Of a DNA stretch of 64,000 bases, positions 1-12,439 are shown one piece after another; positions within the stretch are counted from its first letter, which is position 1; each line of letters begins with the position of its first letter. The DNA is from Siphonodentalium dalli (lineage: Eukaryota; Mollusca; Scaphopoda; Gadilida; Siphonodentaliidae): the NCBI GenBank assembly GCA_032622095.1, contig CP136061.1:7452734-7516733 (forward strand). The letters run 5' to 3'. The position numbers and the translations under genes are program-made. The notes under the pieces were generated by a model. It was not told where the DNA came from, searched no databases, and was given only the letters and a program-made list of their open reading frames with translations.

Positions 1-944
1 TCCATATTTTAAAGACATCAGATTGAGTCTTATCATTCGGTCTCGGTAGCATAGAGTTTTGATTTGACGAACTTCTAGTTTCGTTGCTTTTCTTTGTAAA
101 CACAATGCTTTGATATTTGTGATGTGGGCTCCATGTAGAGTTACATCATTTGATGATAGGTCTGACCATGCTTACGTAGAGCAATTAGAAAGTGTCGATG
201 TGCAAGTTCGTGAAAGTTCTGTTGACTATGCCGATGATTTGAGAAGCTTTATTGTTTTAGGATATTGTAGGAAGGCTAATCTGGCGGTGTCAAATTGAGC
301 TATAGCAATAAGCCGTAGTTTTTTGTAATAATTTGAAGGATTAGTTGTTTAGCTGGCTTTTTTTTAATTCATTTTTAAAATTAATTTCTGTTTTTCAATT
401 TGACCCGATTTGACCTTGAATTGATCATTTTCAAGGTCAAGGTCAGGTCGGGGTCACAATTTAACCCGTCCATGACACTTCCCGTAGGTAGCACGTTTGA
501 GCTCAATCGGTTCGAGTCTATAAAGGACACACACATATATATCATTTGTGGGTACCCGTTTCAAGGTGAAGATCACCTCGGGCGGAAAAACTGACCCGAT
601 GAAAATCTCCCCCGTTCCTATGAAGCCCTAAGTACGTAAGAGACTCATGTCTGGATACAGTCACGCTCACGTATGTATCCAGACGTAAGAAACACATTAC
701 ACGCATACGCTCTTTATCAACGACACTGCGGATACGAACGCTCTTTAACTATCAACGCGATTAACCCCACAATGCCGTTTTTGTGACTGGAAAGGGAGAA
801 GCGGTGCTAGGAGCTTCTCGAAAACTCGACGACGACATTGTCCGTGGTATTTTACCTTTAGATAGGAAGTTTGAACTCAATCTGTCCAGCCGTTTTCGAG
901 TCTATAAAGGACAAATATACGGAAGTCTCAAAATATATAGGAGA
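1..944. other. Intronic or intergenic repeat-rich sequence, no gene
   Basis: No convincing coding region is seen. The segment at about 190-300 recurs at about 38645-38755 with only a few differences, so it belongs to an interspersed repeat. At 400-450 there are runs of the TCAAGGTCA type, a simple repeat of unknown role. Confidence 0.5.
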
Positions 945-1601
945 CTAGCCGTTGTGCCCGACGTTGTCCGGGCTATTCAAAAACCAAATTTCAAGTCGAT
1001 AGCTCTACCCGTTTCCGAGATCTGGTCTGCGCATGCGCGAAGCTGGCGTCGCACGGGCTCGGTGACCCGATAAAATTCGTATCCGGGGCAAGATACATTC
1101 ACATACCAAAATTCAAGTCGATAGCTCCACCCGTTTCCGAGATCTCGTCTGCGCATGCGCGAAGCTGGCGTCGCACGGGCTCGGCGACCCGATAAAATTC
1201 GTATCCGGGGCAAGATACATTCACATACCAAATTTCAAGTCGATAGCTCCACCCGTTTCCGAGATCTCGTCTGCGCATGCGCGAAGCTGGCATCGCACGG
1301 GCTCGGCGACCCGATAAAATTCGTATCCGGGGCAAGATACATTCACATACCCAATTTCAAGTCGATAGCTCCACCCGTTTCCGAGATCTCGTCTGCGCAT
1401 GCGCGAAGCGGGCGCCGCACGGGCTCGCCAATACGACAACGACGACCGCCCTGGTCAAACTACACACACGTACCAAGTTTCGTCCCGATCGGTCGAGAAT
1501 CGTAGATTTGTATAAATGACATACATACATACATACATACATACATACATACATACATACAGACAGACATACAGACAGAGGTCTTCAAAATATATAGGAG
1601 A
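945..1601 (-). mobile_element. Non-autonomous Helitron-like element, family 1, copy 1
   Basis: Read on the minus strand the element begins TCTCCTATATATTTTGAAG and ends in CTAG. Just inside the 3' end lies the hairpin AGCCCG/CGGGCT. It is flanked by A on the 5' side and T on the 3' side, the Helitron insertion signature. Near its 5' end is a (CTGT/CATA)n microsatellite (1518-1580). The body holds about four tandem copies of a 122-bp unit (about 1000-1430) containing GCGCATGCGCGAAGC. No Rep or helicase coding is present, so any movement would need proteins in trans. The classification is inferred from the ends. Tandem cores next to a microsatellite resemble the pearl elements described in bivalves. 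Confidence 0.75.
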
Positions 1602-2678
1602 TTTATATTTATGGCTAATAATATGATCTTGAGGGCGTAACCATTTTTGATTATGGTTTTCTTGTTATATCTGTAGATTGTTCGGGCTGCGTGGACGGTG
1701 ATGTGTATAGCTAATGGATGAGTCTCTTCTTTCTTTATCAGGGGTGTTTGAGGTCTTGTCAGCTCCCCTATATTGGAGATTTTGTCTGTGGATTTCATAC
1801 GCCGTCGTGTTCGTATTGGATATTGGCACATGAGAGAGAGCTAGAGATAATGGGGGATGGTGACAGTATAGCCTGAGTGACTTGTGCACAATTGAATTAT
1901 AATCAAAATTGGTCGAAACATTGTGAAAACCGATGTTGCCCTGGTCAGGGTGTATTTGAAAATCTCAACATGGATGTGTGCCAAGCCATGTGTGCTGTTT
2001 TTATAGCACGTGTTGATATTGTTAGAAACCATTTTTCTATAGAACCTTGGCCGTTTCTATTGAAAGTGGTCTTGGCTTGTGTCGTTTCTTAATTGACCTC
2101 TTTGTGCCCTCTATGTTTTCAATTTATGCTAGGCCTACAGCTAATGCTTGTTTTGAGAACAAAAATCTTACTTTAAAGACATGTTTTCTTAAATACGAAA
2201 AATATTTTCTTATTGTATTCTTGACGAAGAAAATAATGTTTTCATAACCAAGAAATAGTTTTTCTTGACTGAGAAAAAGAAAAAAAGAAGTCAGAAATCA
2301 TCAAGAAAAATATTTTAAGTTAATTTCTCTCAAAATAACATTGTTTTAGTTACTTGTTCCCTTCTGTCTATATATATAAGGAAAATTTCATAATCAATGT
2401 GACTAATGGTGAACATCACCAACTTCAACTGGAATGTAGTTTTCCCGTAACAGTTGATGCCTAAGCAGAATGAGGTTCCCAGATATTGAATTTTGTGACG
2501 CTTGCCCGCTGTGTCGGGATAGCGTCACTAAATTTACCAGCTGTGGACCTCATACTGCAAATGAGAGACACACTATTTAAAGAAGTCTTGGCACGAACGC
2601 CTGATTGTTATGTGTTTTCACATCATTATAGATATCAGATATCTAGTTTATTATCTATTCTTCCATACATGTATGCAG
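1602..2678. other. Intron or intergenic, no gene; degenerate 92-bp hairpin MITE at 2466-2570
   Basis: No gene is recognised. A diverged copy of the GAATGAGGTCCCCAGAGGG hairpin family lies at about 2466-2570, just before the first exon candidate. Confidence 0.5.
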
Positions 2679-2835
2679 TGGCGGATGCCAATATAACCAT
2701 TCGACAGCCAACGTATAACTTGGACAAGATCCCAGAAGTGTCGGCCAAAATAGTTGAATTCGTCCAGTTGCACATTTGCTCTCTTTATGGAAACGATGGA
2801 ATCGCGGCGATGTCTGGTGAAGAAATTAACCATGG
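2679..2835 (+). CDS. Host gene exon candidate 1 (unknown protein)
   Basis: This is an open stretch between a possible acceptor (TATGCAG, 2672-2678) and a strong donor (GG|GTATGT at 2836). It encodes about 51 residues, including KIPEVSAKIVEFVQ and LHICSLYG. The HICSLYG stretch resembles HVCTLFG of the exon at 10659-10824, and both exons have the same phase class (start phase 1, end phase 2), which suggests exon duplication. It does not join directly in phase to that exon, so an intervening small exon is missing or the border is wrong. I do not recognise the protein family. The gene assignment is inference; the open frame and donor are visible. Confidence 0.4.
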
Positions 2836-3618
2836 GTATGTTCAGTACCTTTGATTTTTGAGATGTAACCTGGGTTCTAAACCTTCAGTTACAACAACAT
2901 GCAACACCATACAAATATAATTTTAACTCATGTTTTTGCTCTGTACCGCTGAAAACATGTTGAAAACCGAACATGACAAATAAACTATATCCCTTTATAT
3001 GTACAAAAGAACAATACCATTTGTTGGTGAATAATTAATAACATATTCTACTGGTTTCCCCCAAAGCACTGGCTTAGCACGTCACTAGGGCAACACCAGT
3101 TTTCACAAGTTTTCGATCAATCATGTGTATTAATTTATTTGTGAACAACATCACTCAGGCTATTCTGTCACTTCATTATCTCTATCTTTCACCCATTCTC
3201 CTTCCCTCATTCGCCCACCGCCATATATACCACATCGCCGTATCTCTCTATATGCCTAAATATGATATAGCTCTGTCGGTCCATTTCACATCGCTCTCTA
3301 TCACTCTTAAAAATTCATCGCACACCCCTCTACGTTACTTACCCACTCTTTCTCACTCACTCTATACCCATCTCTCCCTCTCTCGCTCCACATCTCTTGC
3401 TTCCCTCTCCCCCCCTTTCCCAATATCACCCACATCATCTCTCTTGTTCCACCGCTCCCTCACTCATGCACACCCTATATATAATGTTCCCGAAACACAC
3501 TCTATTTCTCTGGAGATGTTCCGTTCTGTTATAATTCCACATAAATTAGTGTTGTTATCAAATTATAATGACAACTACTTTCGCTTAAATACGTGCATTT
3601 GATTGGTCAATGTCCTTA
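2836..3618. other. Intron, pyrimidine-rich, no gene
   Basis: The CT-rich tract at about 3160-3480 (TCTCTCTATC-like) makes an open frame of low-complexity translation. I see no gene here. Confidence 0.5.
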
Positions 3619-3640
3619 TCTCATATATATTTTGAAGACC

Positions 3641-3681
<41 letters not shown>

Positions 3682-4070
3682 ATGTCATTTATACAAATCT
3701 ACGATTCTCGACCGATCGGGACGAAACTTGGTACGTGTGCGTAGTTTGACCAGGCGGTCGACGATGTCGTATTGGCGAGCCCGTACGGCGCCCGCTTCGC
3801 GCATGCACAGACGAGATCTCGGAAACGGGTGGAGCTATCGACTTGAAATTTGCTATGTGAATGTATCTTGCCCCGGATACGAATTTTATCGTGTCGCCGA
3901 TTTTGAATAGCCCGGACAACGTCGGGCTTTATCGGGTCGCCGAGCCCGTGCGACGCCAGATTCGCGCATGCGCAGACCAGATCTCGGAAACGGGTGGAGC
4001 TATCGACTTGAAATTTCGACTTGAAATTTGGTTTTTGAATAGCCCGGACAACGTCGGGCTCATCGGCTAG
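3619..4070 (+). mobile_element. Non-autonomous Helitron-like element, family 1, copy 2
   Basis: It starts TCTCATATATATTTTGAAG after an A, carries a (CTGT)n run at 3648-3682, and ends with hairpin AGCCCG...CGGGCT, then CATCGG, then CTAG, followed by T. It is the inverted relative of the element at 945-1601 but with a shorter, rearranged set of the 122-bp core units. No coding capacity. Confidence 0.75.
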
Positions 4071-4169
4071 TATAGATATATATACGGTTGGTAGCGACAA
4101 TCTCTATTGGCCAAGGGAAATGTCGTTTCCCGTTCCCAACCACTGGGTGCAGTGATACATTAAAGTCAT

Positions 4170-4840
4170 ACTATGTACTTGTTCGGTTGGGTGAAACTGA
4201 TCAGTTAGTAACGCTGAAGGGGTCACTCTCACCAAAAAAAGGGTACACATGTTTTGAAAATGTGCTAAAGGGTTTGAATTCTCGTTCTAAATGACGTCTA
4301 GTTTTCGTATCTGCCATGATTTCTGTAACAGAATAATTTTTTACGTTCCAATGAACATTAAGATAAACTGAAAACAAACTGCCAATGGGCGCCAAACTTT
4401 CTGAAACACAGTTTAAGTAACTGTGTTAGTGCCTATCACAAACCCCGCGTGCCCTTCAGCACATTTTCAAACGCTGTGTACCCGTCAGCACTATTTTTGG
4501 TGAGAGTGACCCCTTCAGCGTTAGTAACCAGGCGCTATACCAACTGGAAGAATGTAGCATTCTACTAACATCACCGAAACTCTGAAGCAAATCCATAGAA
4601 AACATCGTCTGAACTACACTCAAATATAAATATTTACTACTCGATTCAGGACGCATCTATCGGCGATAACCTAACGAAAACGATTTCGCCATCGAGAGTG
4701 ACTGCATTTAATTAATATATAAGAATGACGGTGCGTGTTGTCAATTTGGATATAATATTTGTAAAAATTACTACTTTCAACAATATTATTCTCCATTTAT
4801 ATTTTATCACCCTACCGGAGTGTTTTACATCACTTTTAAG
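4170..4840. repeat. Interspersed repeat paired with 33015-33340
   Basis: Once the inserted MITE is removed, the sequence from about 4170 to 4840 (AACATCGTCTGAACTAC at about 4599) matches 33015-33340 in the same orientation. The family is not recognised. Confidence 0.65.
4213..4519. mobile_element. MITE with about 28-bp terminal inverted repeats and target duplication
   Basis: The ends are CGCTGAAGGGGTCACTCTC (left) and its reverse complement (right). The sequence GTTAGTAAC occurs at both borders (4204-4212 and 4520-4528), giving a 7-9 bp target duplication that partly merges with the inverted repeat. The surrounding repeat exists without the insertion at about 33040-33060, a paralogous empty site. 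A hAT-like origin is possible from the duplication length but is not shown. Confidence 0.75.
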
Positions 4841-5415
4841 AAATTTGGCGACTCCCGAAATTAACAGTTTGTATCGTTCGACAGATGCATCGAAAACGAC
4901 GTTAATTCCATATATACACAGTTTCGAACATTTCAGTGATGACGTCATTCAACACACATCGATTTGGTGTACAGCTAGACAGAAAGGTGACAGACCAACT
5001 AGCATCACCAACCAAGGTCAGAAATGTCAAATTTCAATACATACACTTCATTTTTATAGTATTTTGCCATTATCTGAGAAAGATCAAATTTATTTATATA
5101 GGATAATTACATTGGGGGCAGATCAGTTCGAAGTGACGTCGCGTGAACGATATATCCAAACTAAAATGCACCTTTGTGTTAATTTATCCTTTTGAGTTGT
5201 CATCACATGTATAAGGAATAATTTGTGTTCCAAATAAAATTGCCTGAACACAAGCATTTATAAATTCGAGATTTATAGGTTTATGATGAGACAAATGTGT
5301 AATTACATTTGGAAACAGATTATTCCTGAAATAATTAGCGGATGTCACATAGAGATATCTTTATTACCTCCAAGTATAGGAGAGATCGATACACATGATA
5401 TATAAAACATCTATA
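4841..5415. other. Intron, no supported gene
   Basis: A 156-codon open frame spans 4725-5195, but it begins inside the repeat shared with 33 kb and shows no recognisable domain. I treat the region as non-coding. Confidence 0.4.
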
Positions 5416-5429
5416 TCTATATTTGCGAA

Positions 5430-5488
<59 letters not shown>

Positions 5489-8400
5489 GTTCTATAGAAA
5501 TTCACAGGGGACCATCTAGATGATGCCAAAGGGGTCTACTAGGAGTAACTTTTTACGAGAAAGATAATGGTCGGGGTTAGAATTTTCTAAAATCACGCCG
5601 TTGTTGTCAGGGGCAGAAAAGGGGGAGGGGCAGAACAAAAAATTGTCGCCGATTGTCACCAAACTTATATATAATCATCCCCATAATATGAGGAATCTAA
5701 TGGTGCGGTTTAAATATGGCAAAAGACACGCCGTTCGCGTCAGGGGTGCCCGGAAGGGGAGGGGCAGAATTTTTTTCTGTCGCCGATTGCCACGAAACTT
5801 ACATATAATCATCCCTATGATATGAGGAATCCAACGGTGTGGTTTAAATATGTCAAAAGTGGCGTCGTTCGAGTCAGGGATGCACGTAAGGGCAGAGGGG
5901 CACCAAAATTTATAAAACTAAATAGCGCCGATTTCCACCAAATTGATATATATTCTTCTTCATGATACAAGGAATCTAATTGTGCGATTTAACAACGGCA
6001 AATTGTTGTCGTTTGGATGAGAGATTGGAAGGGTGGGCACTAAATCTAATAATAATTGGTTTAGTAACCGATTGCCACCACACTTATACAAAATCATCCC
6101 CATGGTATGAGGAGTCTAATGGTGTGGCTTATATCTGTCAAATTTGGCCTCATTCGAGTCAGGGGTGCACAATTGTTTTAGCGCCAATTTCCACCAAATT
6201 AATGCACGTTCTTATCCATGATACGAGGACTCTAATCGTGTGATTTAAAGACGCCATAGTGGTGCTTTTTGTGTGAGAGATGGCGAGGGGACGGATTGGC
6301 ACCAAATAAAAATTGTTTAGTCGCCGATTATCACAAACTTATAAACAATCATCTCCATGATATCAGGAGTGTTATTGTGTTGTTTAAGGATATCACAAGT
6401 GGGGCCATTTGAGTCAGTGGTGTATAGAGATGAGAGGGACACAAAAATTATATCTATATGTTTAGTGCAGATTTCCACCAGATTGATACACATTCTTCTC
6501 CGTGATATTAGGAATATTATCGTGTGATTTAGATACACCAAATTGGTGCCCTATGGTGACCTTAAATTTTATACAAATTTGTATACTCGCCAATTTTCAC
6601 CAATTTCAAATATATGCATCTCTATAACTCTAATGAGCATTAGTGTGTGCAGCTTGAGTCCGAAATAGGGACGGGAGGGTCACCAAAACTGATACAAAAT
6701 ATTTTTAGTACCAATTACCATCAAATTCAGACACGTTCTTCTCAAATGATACAAGAAATCAAATCGTGCTGTCTGTCTGTCTTTCTGTCTGTCTGTGGGC
6801 GTTCTATATATAACTTCACGCGGTATAATCGAGATGGCACCAAGGCGTTCTAAGGGATGTAACTTTTTACAAGGAAGTTAATGGTGCGGGTTTAAATTTT
6901 CTAAAATGACGCTGTTGGTGTCAGGGGAAGAAAAGGGGGAGGTCGGCAACATTAAAAAAATATGGTGAAATAGTTTTGTCGCCTATTTTCACCAAACGAA
7001 TACATAATCACCTCCGCAATGTGGCGTTGTTCGAGTCAGCGTTGCACCAACAATTGATTCAATAAACAAATTTTAGCCCAGATTTTCACCAAATTGATAT
7101 ATTATTCTCCTAAATGATACGATGAATATCATCGTGTGATTTAAAGACGCCAAATTGCTGTCGTTTGGGTGACATATGTGGAGTCATAACTATTCTCAGA
7201 ATTTGTTTTGTTGCTGATTACCACCAAACATATAATCATCGCCAGTATATCATGCATCCATGAGTCTAATGGGCGTGGTTTAAATATGTCAAAAGAGGCA
7301 AAAGCTGATACAAATATATTTGGCACTAATTTCCACTAAATTCATACAGGTTCTTCTCAAATGATATACCATGCATTAAATCACATTTGGTGTCCTTTGC
7401 GTCACGGATGGCGAGCGGATATGCACTATTATTGATAAGATTGCTATTCGCGGATATCTACATATAAGTTATATATAGTCACCCAGGCCATCTCCATATC
7501 ATATTAAGGAGTTTTGGGCGTTCACATTTCACAATCCCGACAAATGGTGACCAACTCAAGTCACTTGAACAATTATATCTTCTTAACTGTCATATGTATA
7601 TGGGGATGACAATCAGGGCATTCACACAATGAGCTAGCAAAAAGAGATACATAGAAGAAGCATTAAACGTATATTGATCATTCTATTGAAGAGATACATA
7701 TATTCGTGAAAACAGAGAGACATCGAACTGTCAGAGGATTTCATATATATTATAACAAAATTGAGTCTGTTCCATTCGATACAGTTTCCAGAAAAAGTTA
7801 CAATTTGTCAAGAGATATGGATGGTCTGTTCGAAAATAGTGGCCACAGTGTGCAGTCAAGTATAGTTCTTCTGATATACAAGAAATGCAGTTAGCAGCAC
7901 AAGACTTTTCAGTATCCCCCCAATACTGACATCTGACAAGGATTTTAGAGCAGACTCATCGACTGACATAAAAAACTCAAAATCTCGCTTTGTGCCTGGC
8001 ACATATAGCTGATATACGTACGTAGCAACAGTTCGTTTAAACTGAGAATATTTAGCCAATACATGTATATAGCACCAATATATAGCACCTGGAAATTTCG
8101 TTGAAACATCTGTATCTTCATGGAGATATGATAGACAGTCCTCGAGATCTTAGTCCAACCCACTAGATTGACTGGTACATCTCAATATGTAAAACCCAAT
8201 TGTCATCTTTTATTTATGCGAACTAATGTGTTTATGATGTTCATGTATCATATTATAACGTCTGATGTATACGCAGTTGTAAATAAATAAATACTTCATT
8301 ATTGGTGGAACGGATTAATCGCGACAAACAGAATGACAACTGACAAGGTGAGCCACTACTTATATTCCATGACTGTAATAATCATGTTTTGTGATGCTAT

Positions 8401-8530
8401 TTGAATATACAATTTATGAGAAAACGTATAGCACTTTAAGCGAGAGTATTTTCTATTCCCAACAAATATCCAAAACATACAGAGGTTTTCACATCGCATT
8501 AACCTGGGCAACGCCGGGTAACCCTGCTAG
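5416..8530 (+). mobile_element. Non-autonomous Helitron-like element, family 2, copy 1
   Basis: It begins TCTATATTTGCGAATG after an A, followed by a long (CTGT)n run (5430-5487). It ends with hairpin CCTGG/CCGGG, then TAACCCTG and CTAG, followed by T. The first half (about 5580-7330) is made of diverged units of roughly 100-180 bp built on CGCCGATT-CACCAAA...ATCATCCCCATGATATGAGGAATC. A second copy of the 5' (CTGT)n leader occurs at about 6769-6800, so the 5' part is internally duplicated. There is no Rep/helicase coding; the longest frames are short and unrelated to known proteins. Confidence 0.7.
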
Positions 8531-8782
8531 TGATATATAAATACAGTTGGATTAAAGTGGGCTCCCCTGACCAATGTGGTGGGCCGTTATGTACAAGTAT
8601 GGAGAGGTGTTGGAAACCACGAGAGTGAAGCATATATGCATTTGAATGTTCACAACAGCTTTTGTTGCAGGAAAATCTGATTTGTCCAACAGATATGACA
8701 GTTAGTCGTTACAACATGCGTGGGTGTTGATAAGATAATTACAATGGACGAGACACGGGTTGCTGTACGCCATTCCTTATCA

Positions 8783-9739
8783 TTAATTGTGCTGAGAACG
8801 TACTAGTTCCTTGAGGCAGTGAGATATGTGTTCTGTTAGGGTTTCCAGAGAACTTCCGAGGAGGGTTGCTACCAGGTCATCTCTGGCTAACGACGCAAGG
8901 TGAAAATATTCGGGTATGCCGAAACGAGAGATAATCCCTTCCCAAAAAGAGTTTCTAATAATGAGTGCGGCTGGAGAAGAGCATACGAACATGGCGTGGT
9001 CGATTTCGTTCGAGTACACTTCGCTGCAGAGATGACACACTAAATTGTTGGCATAGGTAGTCCTGTTGAGAAGCAGTACTAAGTTTTTGAGATATTTCAA
9101 CTTGTGAGCGTTTCCATGGAGAAGTTTCCAGACTGCCCAGTTTGATAGGGGATTAGGGTGAACTTTCCACATAATTCGCAAGGATGGATCTGACGAAACT
9201 TTGGTCTGCAACGAGGAAATGAACGTTCCCCTGACAGCTGCCTTCACAAGAGTTATCCACGTTGACAGTTTTGGGAAGACCCCAATGTCCAGGTAGTCGT
9301 TCAAATAGTTCAAAAGATCGTATTTGGCTAATATGGAGAACATATCCTGTACAAAACCACTGGAGCGACTGTATAGTCTGTAGAGGTGTGCTTTCAGGAC
9401 AAACAGTCGTAATGGTAATTGATGGCCGAGCGGTAGATGGATAAGACGTCCCATAAAGCAAAGTTTTTTGATATGCAGTTGATATTCAATTGGTATAAAT
9501 CCAAGAAGACCTAGCGATAGCCTAGTTGACGCTCGTTTTGGGAGGGATTGTGCGTATTTGAGACATGTTCTGGCGGCTTTGTTCATAATGGTGATGGCGG
9601 AACTTTGATAAAAAGGAACCACCTCGGCACCATAGAGAGCTCTCGGTAGAACAACAGTTTTGAGGACATTTGTCATGGTGATGGGTGTAGTGGATTTCAT
9701 AAGTTTGTTACCCATGATATTGAAACCAGATACACTCAA
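8783..9739 (-). pseudogene. 5'-truncated non-LTR retrotransposon reverse transcriptase, C-terminal part
   Basis: The 318-codon frame resembles the C-terminal end of non-LTR retrotransposon reverse transcriptases. PRALYGAEVV followed by RTCLKYAQSLPKRASTR is typical of the thumb/connection region after the polymerase motifs. Residues 235-253 form a zf-RVT-type finger C-X2-C-X9-H-X4-C (C235, C238, H248, C253). The endonuclease and the polymerase palm motifs are absent, so this is a 5'-truncated copy, as target-primed reverse transcription often leaves. The first Met is only the first in the open frame. The frame itself is intact, suggesting a fairly young insertion. Clade not determined. Confidence 0.7.
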
Positions 9740-10658
9740 TATGGGAATACATAAAAAATTAGTGTATATTGATATTGTAATTTATTATGTATCTGGTAGA
9801 AAGGGAGAACAACGGAAGTAAGCACATGGCTTTTCGGGTTCGATTCTCCCCATGTGCCATACAGAGGCCTTGTAAAATGGATATGTCATTTTTCCTAAGA
9901 TTATGCGTTGTTATCTGGGCTTAACAATAGGCTATTGAGAAAAAGAGGAGAGTTAAACAGATGGGTGTGGATGAGAGGGTGGTGGGTTGATCAGATTGTT
10001 CGTTTTGTTTCACATTAGGTATGGTACACTAAAGATGCTGACCTATTTAAAATAGAATAATTAAATTCGTTGTGTGTAAATAATGATTTTTTGGAATTCT
10101 TCAAAGATAGTTTGATTCGTTTGCAGACCCATTGTGTCATCGCCATTGAAAAAACAAATTTAAAACATACACTCCTTTGAGCTTTAATTGTGAAAATTAT
10201 GACAATTGGCAAGCAAAATGAAAAATAGTGTTATATAATCAATGATGAATCACTGCACAAATATAAATATCAGTGTAAAATAGTCAATTTAAAGGCCCAT
10301 TTAATTTTCGAGTCACTGATTATTTTTGTTCTTGTGCCTTGATATACGGTTTTAATAGCAACCTATGACTTACATTATAACTAAATTACTATAATTCATC
10401 ACCATTTTGAACATCTGTGTCTCAGAAGATGCCCATAGAGTAATGGAAACTAGCTGGAATCATAGAAACGTTTCCCCCGTCTCGCTCCCAGAATGCAATA
10501 CAAAATAAGATATAGAGTTATTCCTCTTCCATTGAAAATAATTATCTTTGCAGTAGAGTCCATATGAATTTTACGCAAAGACCACACACCAATACCTCAA
10601 CAAAACAACATGTTCACAGTGTATTACACCGGATAAGTTATTTCTACATTTTACATAG
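9740..10658. other. Intron, no gene
   Basis: At 9822-9862 an 8-bp stem (GCACATGG/CCATGTGC) encloses GGTTCGATTC, which matches a Pol III B-box. No full tRNA fold or A-box is seen. Otherwise AT-rich sequence. Confidence 0.4.
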
Positions 10659-10824
10659 GAGGATCACATGATCCTGATGCAATGGCAATTGTCAACTTCG
10701 GATCACAGATATCGGTTGATGAAATCATGACCGTCGACAGACAGCTGAAGCAATTCTTTCTCGCGCATGTCTGTACGCTGTTTGGCCACATACATTACAC
10801 AGATTCCAGTAATATTGAACAAAT
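10659..10824 (+). CDS. Host gene exon candidate 2 (unknown protein)
   Basis: Acceptor TACATAG (to 10658) and donor AAAT|GTGAGT (10825) bound a frame encoding about 54 residues, including VDEIMTVDRQLKQFFLAHVC and TLFGH. The exon ends in phase 2 and joins in frame to the exon at 24765. The HVCTLFG stretch echoes HICSLYG in the exon at 2679-2835. The family is not recognised. Splice sites and frame are visible; membership of one gene with the later exons is inference from phase compatibility. Confidence 0.5.
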
Positions 10825-11050
10825 GTGAGTTTACTTAAACATGTCCGGCGGCATAACGTTGTTCCAAAATAGCGGGAAATGACTCACACACAGGGACGTG
10901 TGTCTCCCCTGTCGCTGTCTCTGCTCACACATTCAAGTGAGTATTCATCGTCTTCTTCATCTAACTAAATAACTCAGTTTCAAAGATTCCTGCGAACCGG
11001 TTGTACGTGGTAAACGATGGGGGTTTAGAAGTCTCTCAGAGTGGCCCCCG

Positions 11051-11404
11051 TATGGAATCCTATTAGGGCCACTTGCTAATGGCGCTTTCAGCGCACTTTT
11101 TGTCGCTTTCGGTGCGATGCGCCGAAAGCGCCGAAACATACCCTAATGGCGCACTTTTTGTCGCTTCCGGTGCGCGCCATTAGGGAGTGGACCTAATAGT
11201 ATGCCTAATGGCGCTTTCGGCGCGCGCCGAAAGCGACAAAAAGTGCGTCATTAGTAACGCGCCGAAACATGCGCTAATATCGCACATTTTGTCGCTTTCG
11301 GCGCGTTACTAATGGCGCACGTTTTGTCGCTTTCGGCGCTTTCGGCGCATCGCACCGAAAGCGCCGAAAGCGCCATTAGCAAGTGGCCCTAATAGGATTC
11401 CATA
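11051..11404. mobile_element. GC-rich fold-back element with 6-bp target duplication
   Basis: The 354-bp element begins TATGGAATCCTATTAGGGCC and ends with its reverse complement, and almost its whole length is self-complementary through repeated GGCGCACTTTTTGTCGCTTT-like blocks. CCCCCG flanks both sides exactly (11045-11050 and 11405-11410). No coding. It could form a long cruciform. The family is not recognised. Confidence 0.75.
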
Positions 11405-11410
11405 CCCCCG

Positions 11411-12439
11411 ACTACTTTTGCCAAATTTACTGTGATCCCAGGCACCCCACCCCCAAATGAGACATACCCAAACATAAATTAACATTTTTTTTATTCTACC
11501 CCCACCAATACCATTTAACAAAGAGAGATATAACTCACCCTGGACTATATAAACAAATGGACACATCTCTGATTATATAATTTATTTGTTTCATGTACTT
11601 GAGATGTTATATATTGAGATCTGAATAAAAATTATTTTAAAAAAATTAGTAACTCAACCAAACAAAGATATAAAATGAATTATGTCTAATTTCTTTTTAT
11701 CTCACTATGAAGCACGCATCCCCATATAAATATAACGGTTGAAAAGATACGTTTTCAAGTGAATTCCGTCACATTTATTCAAGGTGAAATTATACGCCAA
11801 TATCTCCTTAAAAATTATATACCTCTTCTTAAGCGTGTTTCTATTGTTATGTTTCCAGGAAATAGAATAATAGATATGAGTCGATAACACATGTTCAGAT
11901 AAGCGTCTGGGAATTAATATTTAGTTTATATCGATATTTTGTTATATATTGCGATAATCGAGTGAGACAATTATTTTTTCGTTATTATTATTTCACTGTG
12001 GAACTAATGTCTGTGATTAATGATATTGACTCCTTCGTTAACTTCATGATCTCGGCTACATCTCGATTATGGCATGCATACTTTCTTCTGAAAAATCGCG
12101 GCGTTGCTCGGTCGGACACAAGAGCCGATGTTGCCCTGACCGACCCGAACACCTATTTTGATCCGACATAGACTATCGATCCGTTCTCACAGCATGACTA
12201 TTCAACAAATAAATAATAATGTTACGGATCAATAATAATGTTACGGATCAGTTGTGATTCGTCTTCTACGCCAATGGGCTGGTCACAACTGCTTCGACTT
12301 CGATGGAGTCGCGCTTAGGCAGGTTCTTTCTTGGTGTCGGTTCACATCGAGTTTCATATTTCTTGGAGAGATTCTCATGCGATAACGGACAATATATATG
12401 TTGACACATTGAATTTTTCACATGGAGTCAAATTATCTA
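11411..12439. other. Intron, no gene
   Basis: AT-rich. There is a small direct duplication AATAATAATGTTACGGATCA at about 12207-12250. Nothing else is supported. Confidence 0.5.

Noticed and set aside
3123-3602. 159-codon frame rich in Leu/Ser/His/Tyr
   Set aside because: Translation of a pyrimidine-rich simple tract without domain features.
4725-5195. 156-codon frame as an extra host exon or gene
   Set aside because: Starts inside a dispersed repeat shared with 33 kb and contains no recognisable feature.
9822-9862. tRNA-like or SINE-like B-box (GGTTCGATTC) within a hairpin
   Set aside because: No A-box, no cloverleaf and no recurring copy seen in the window.
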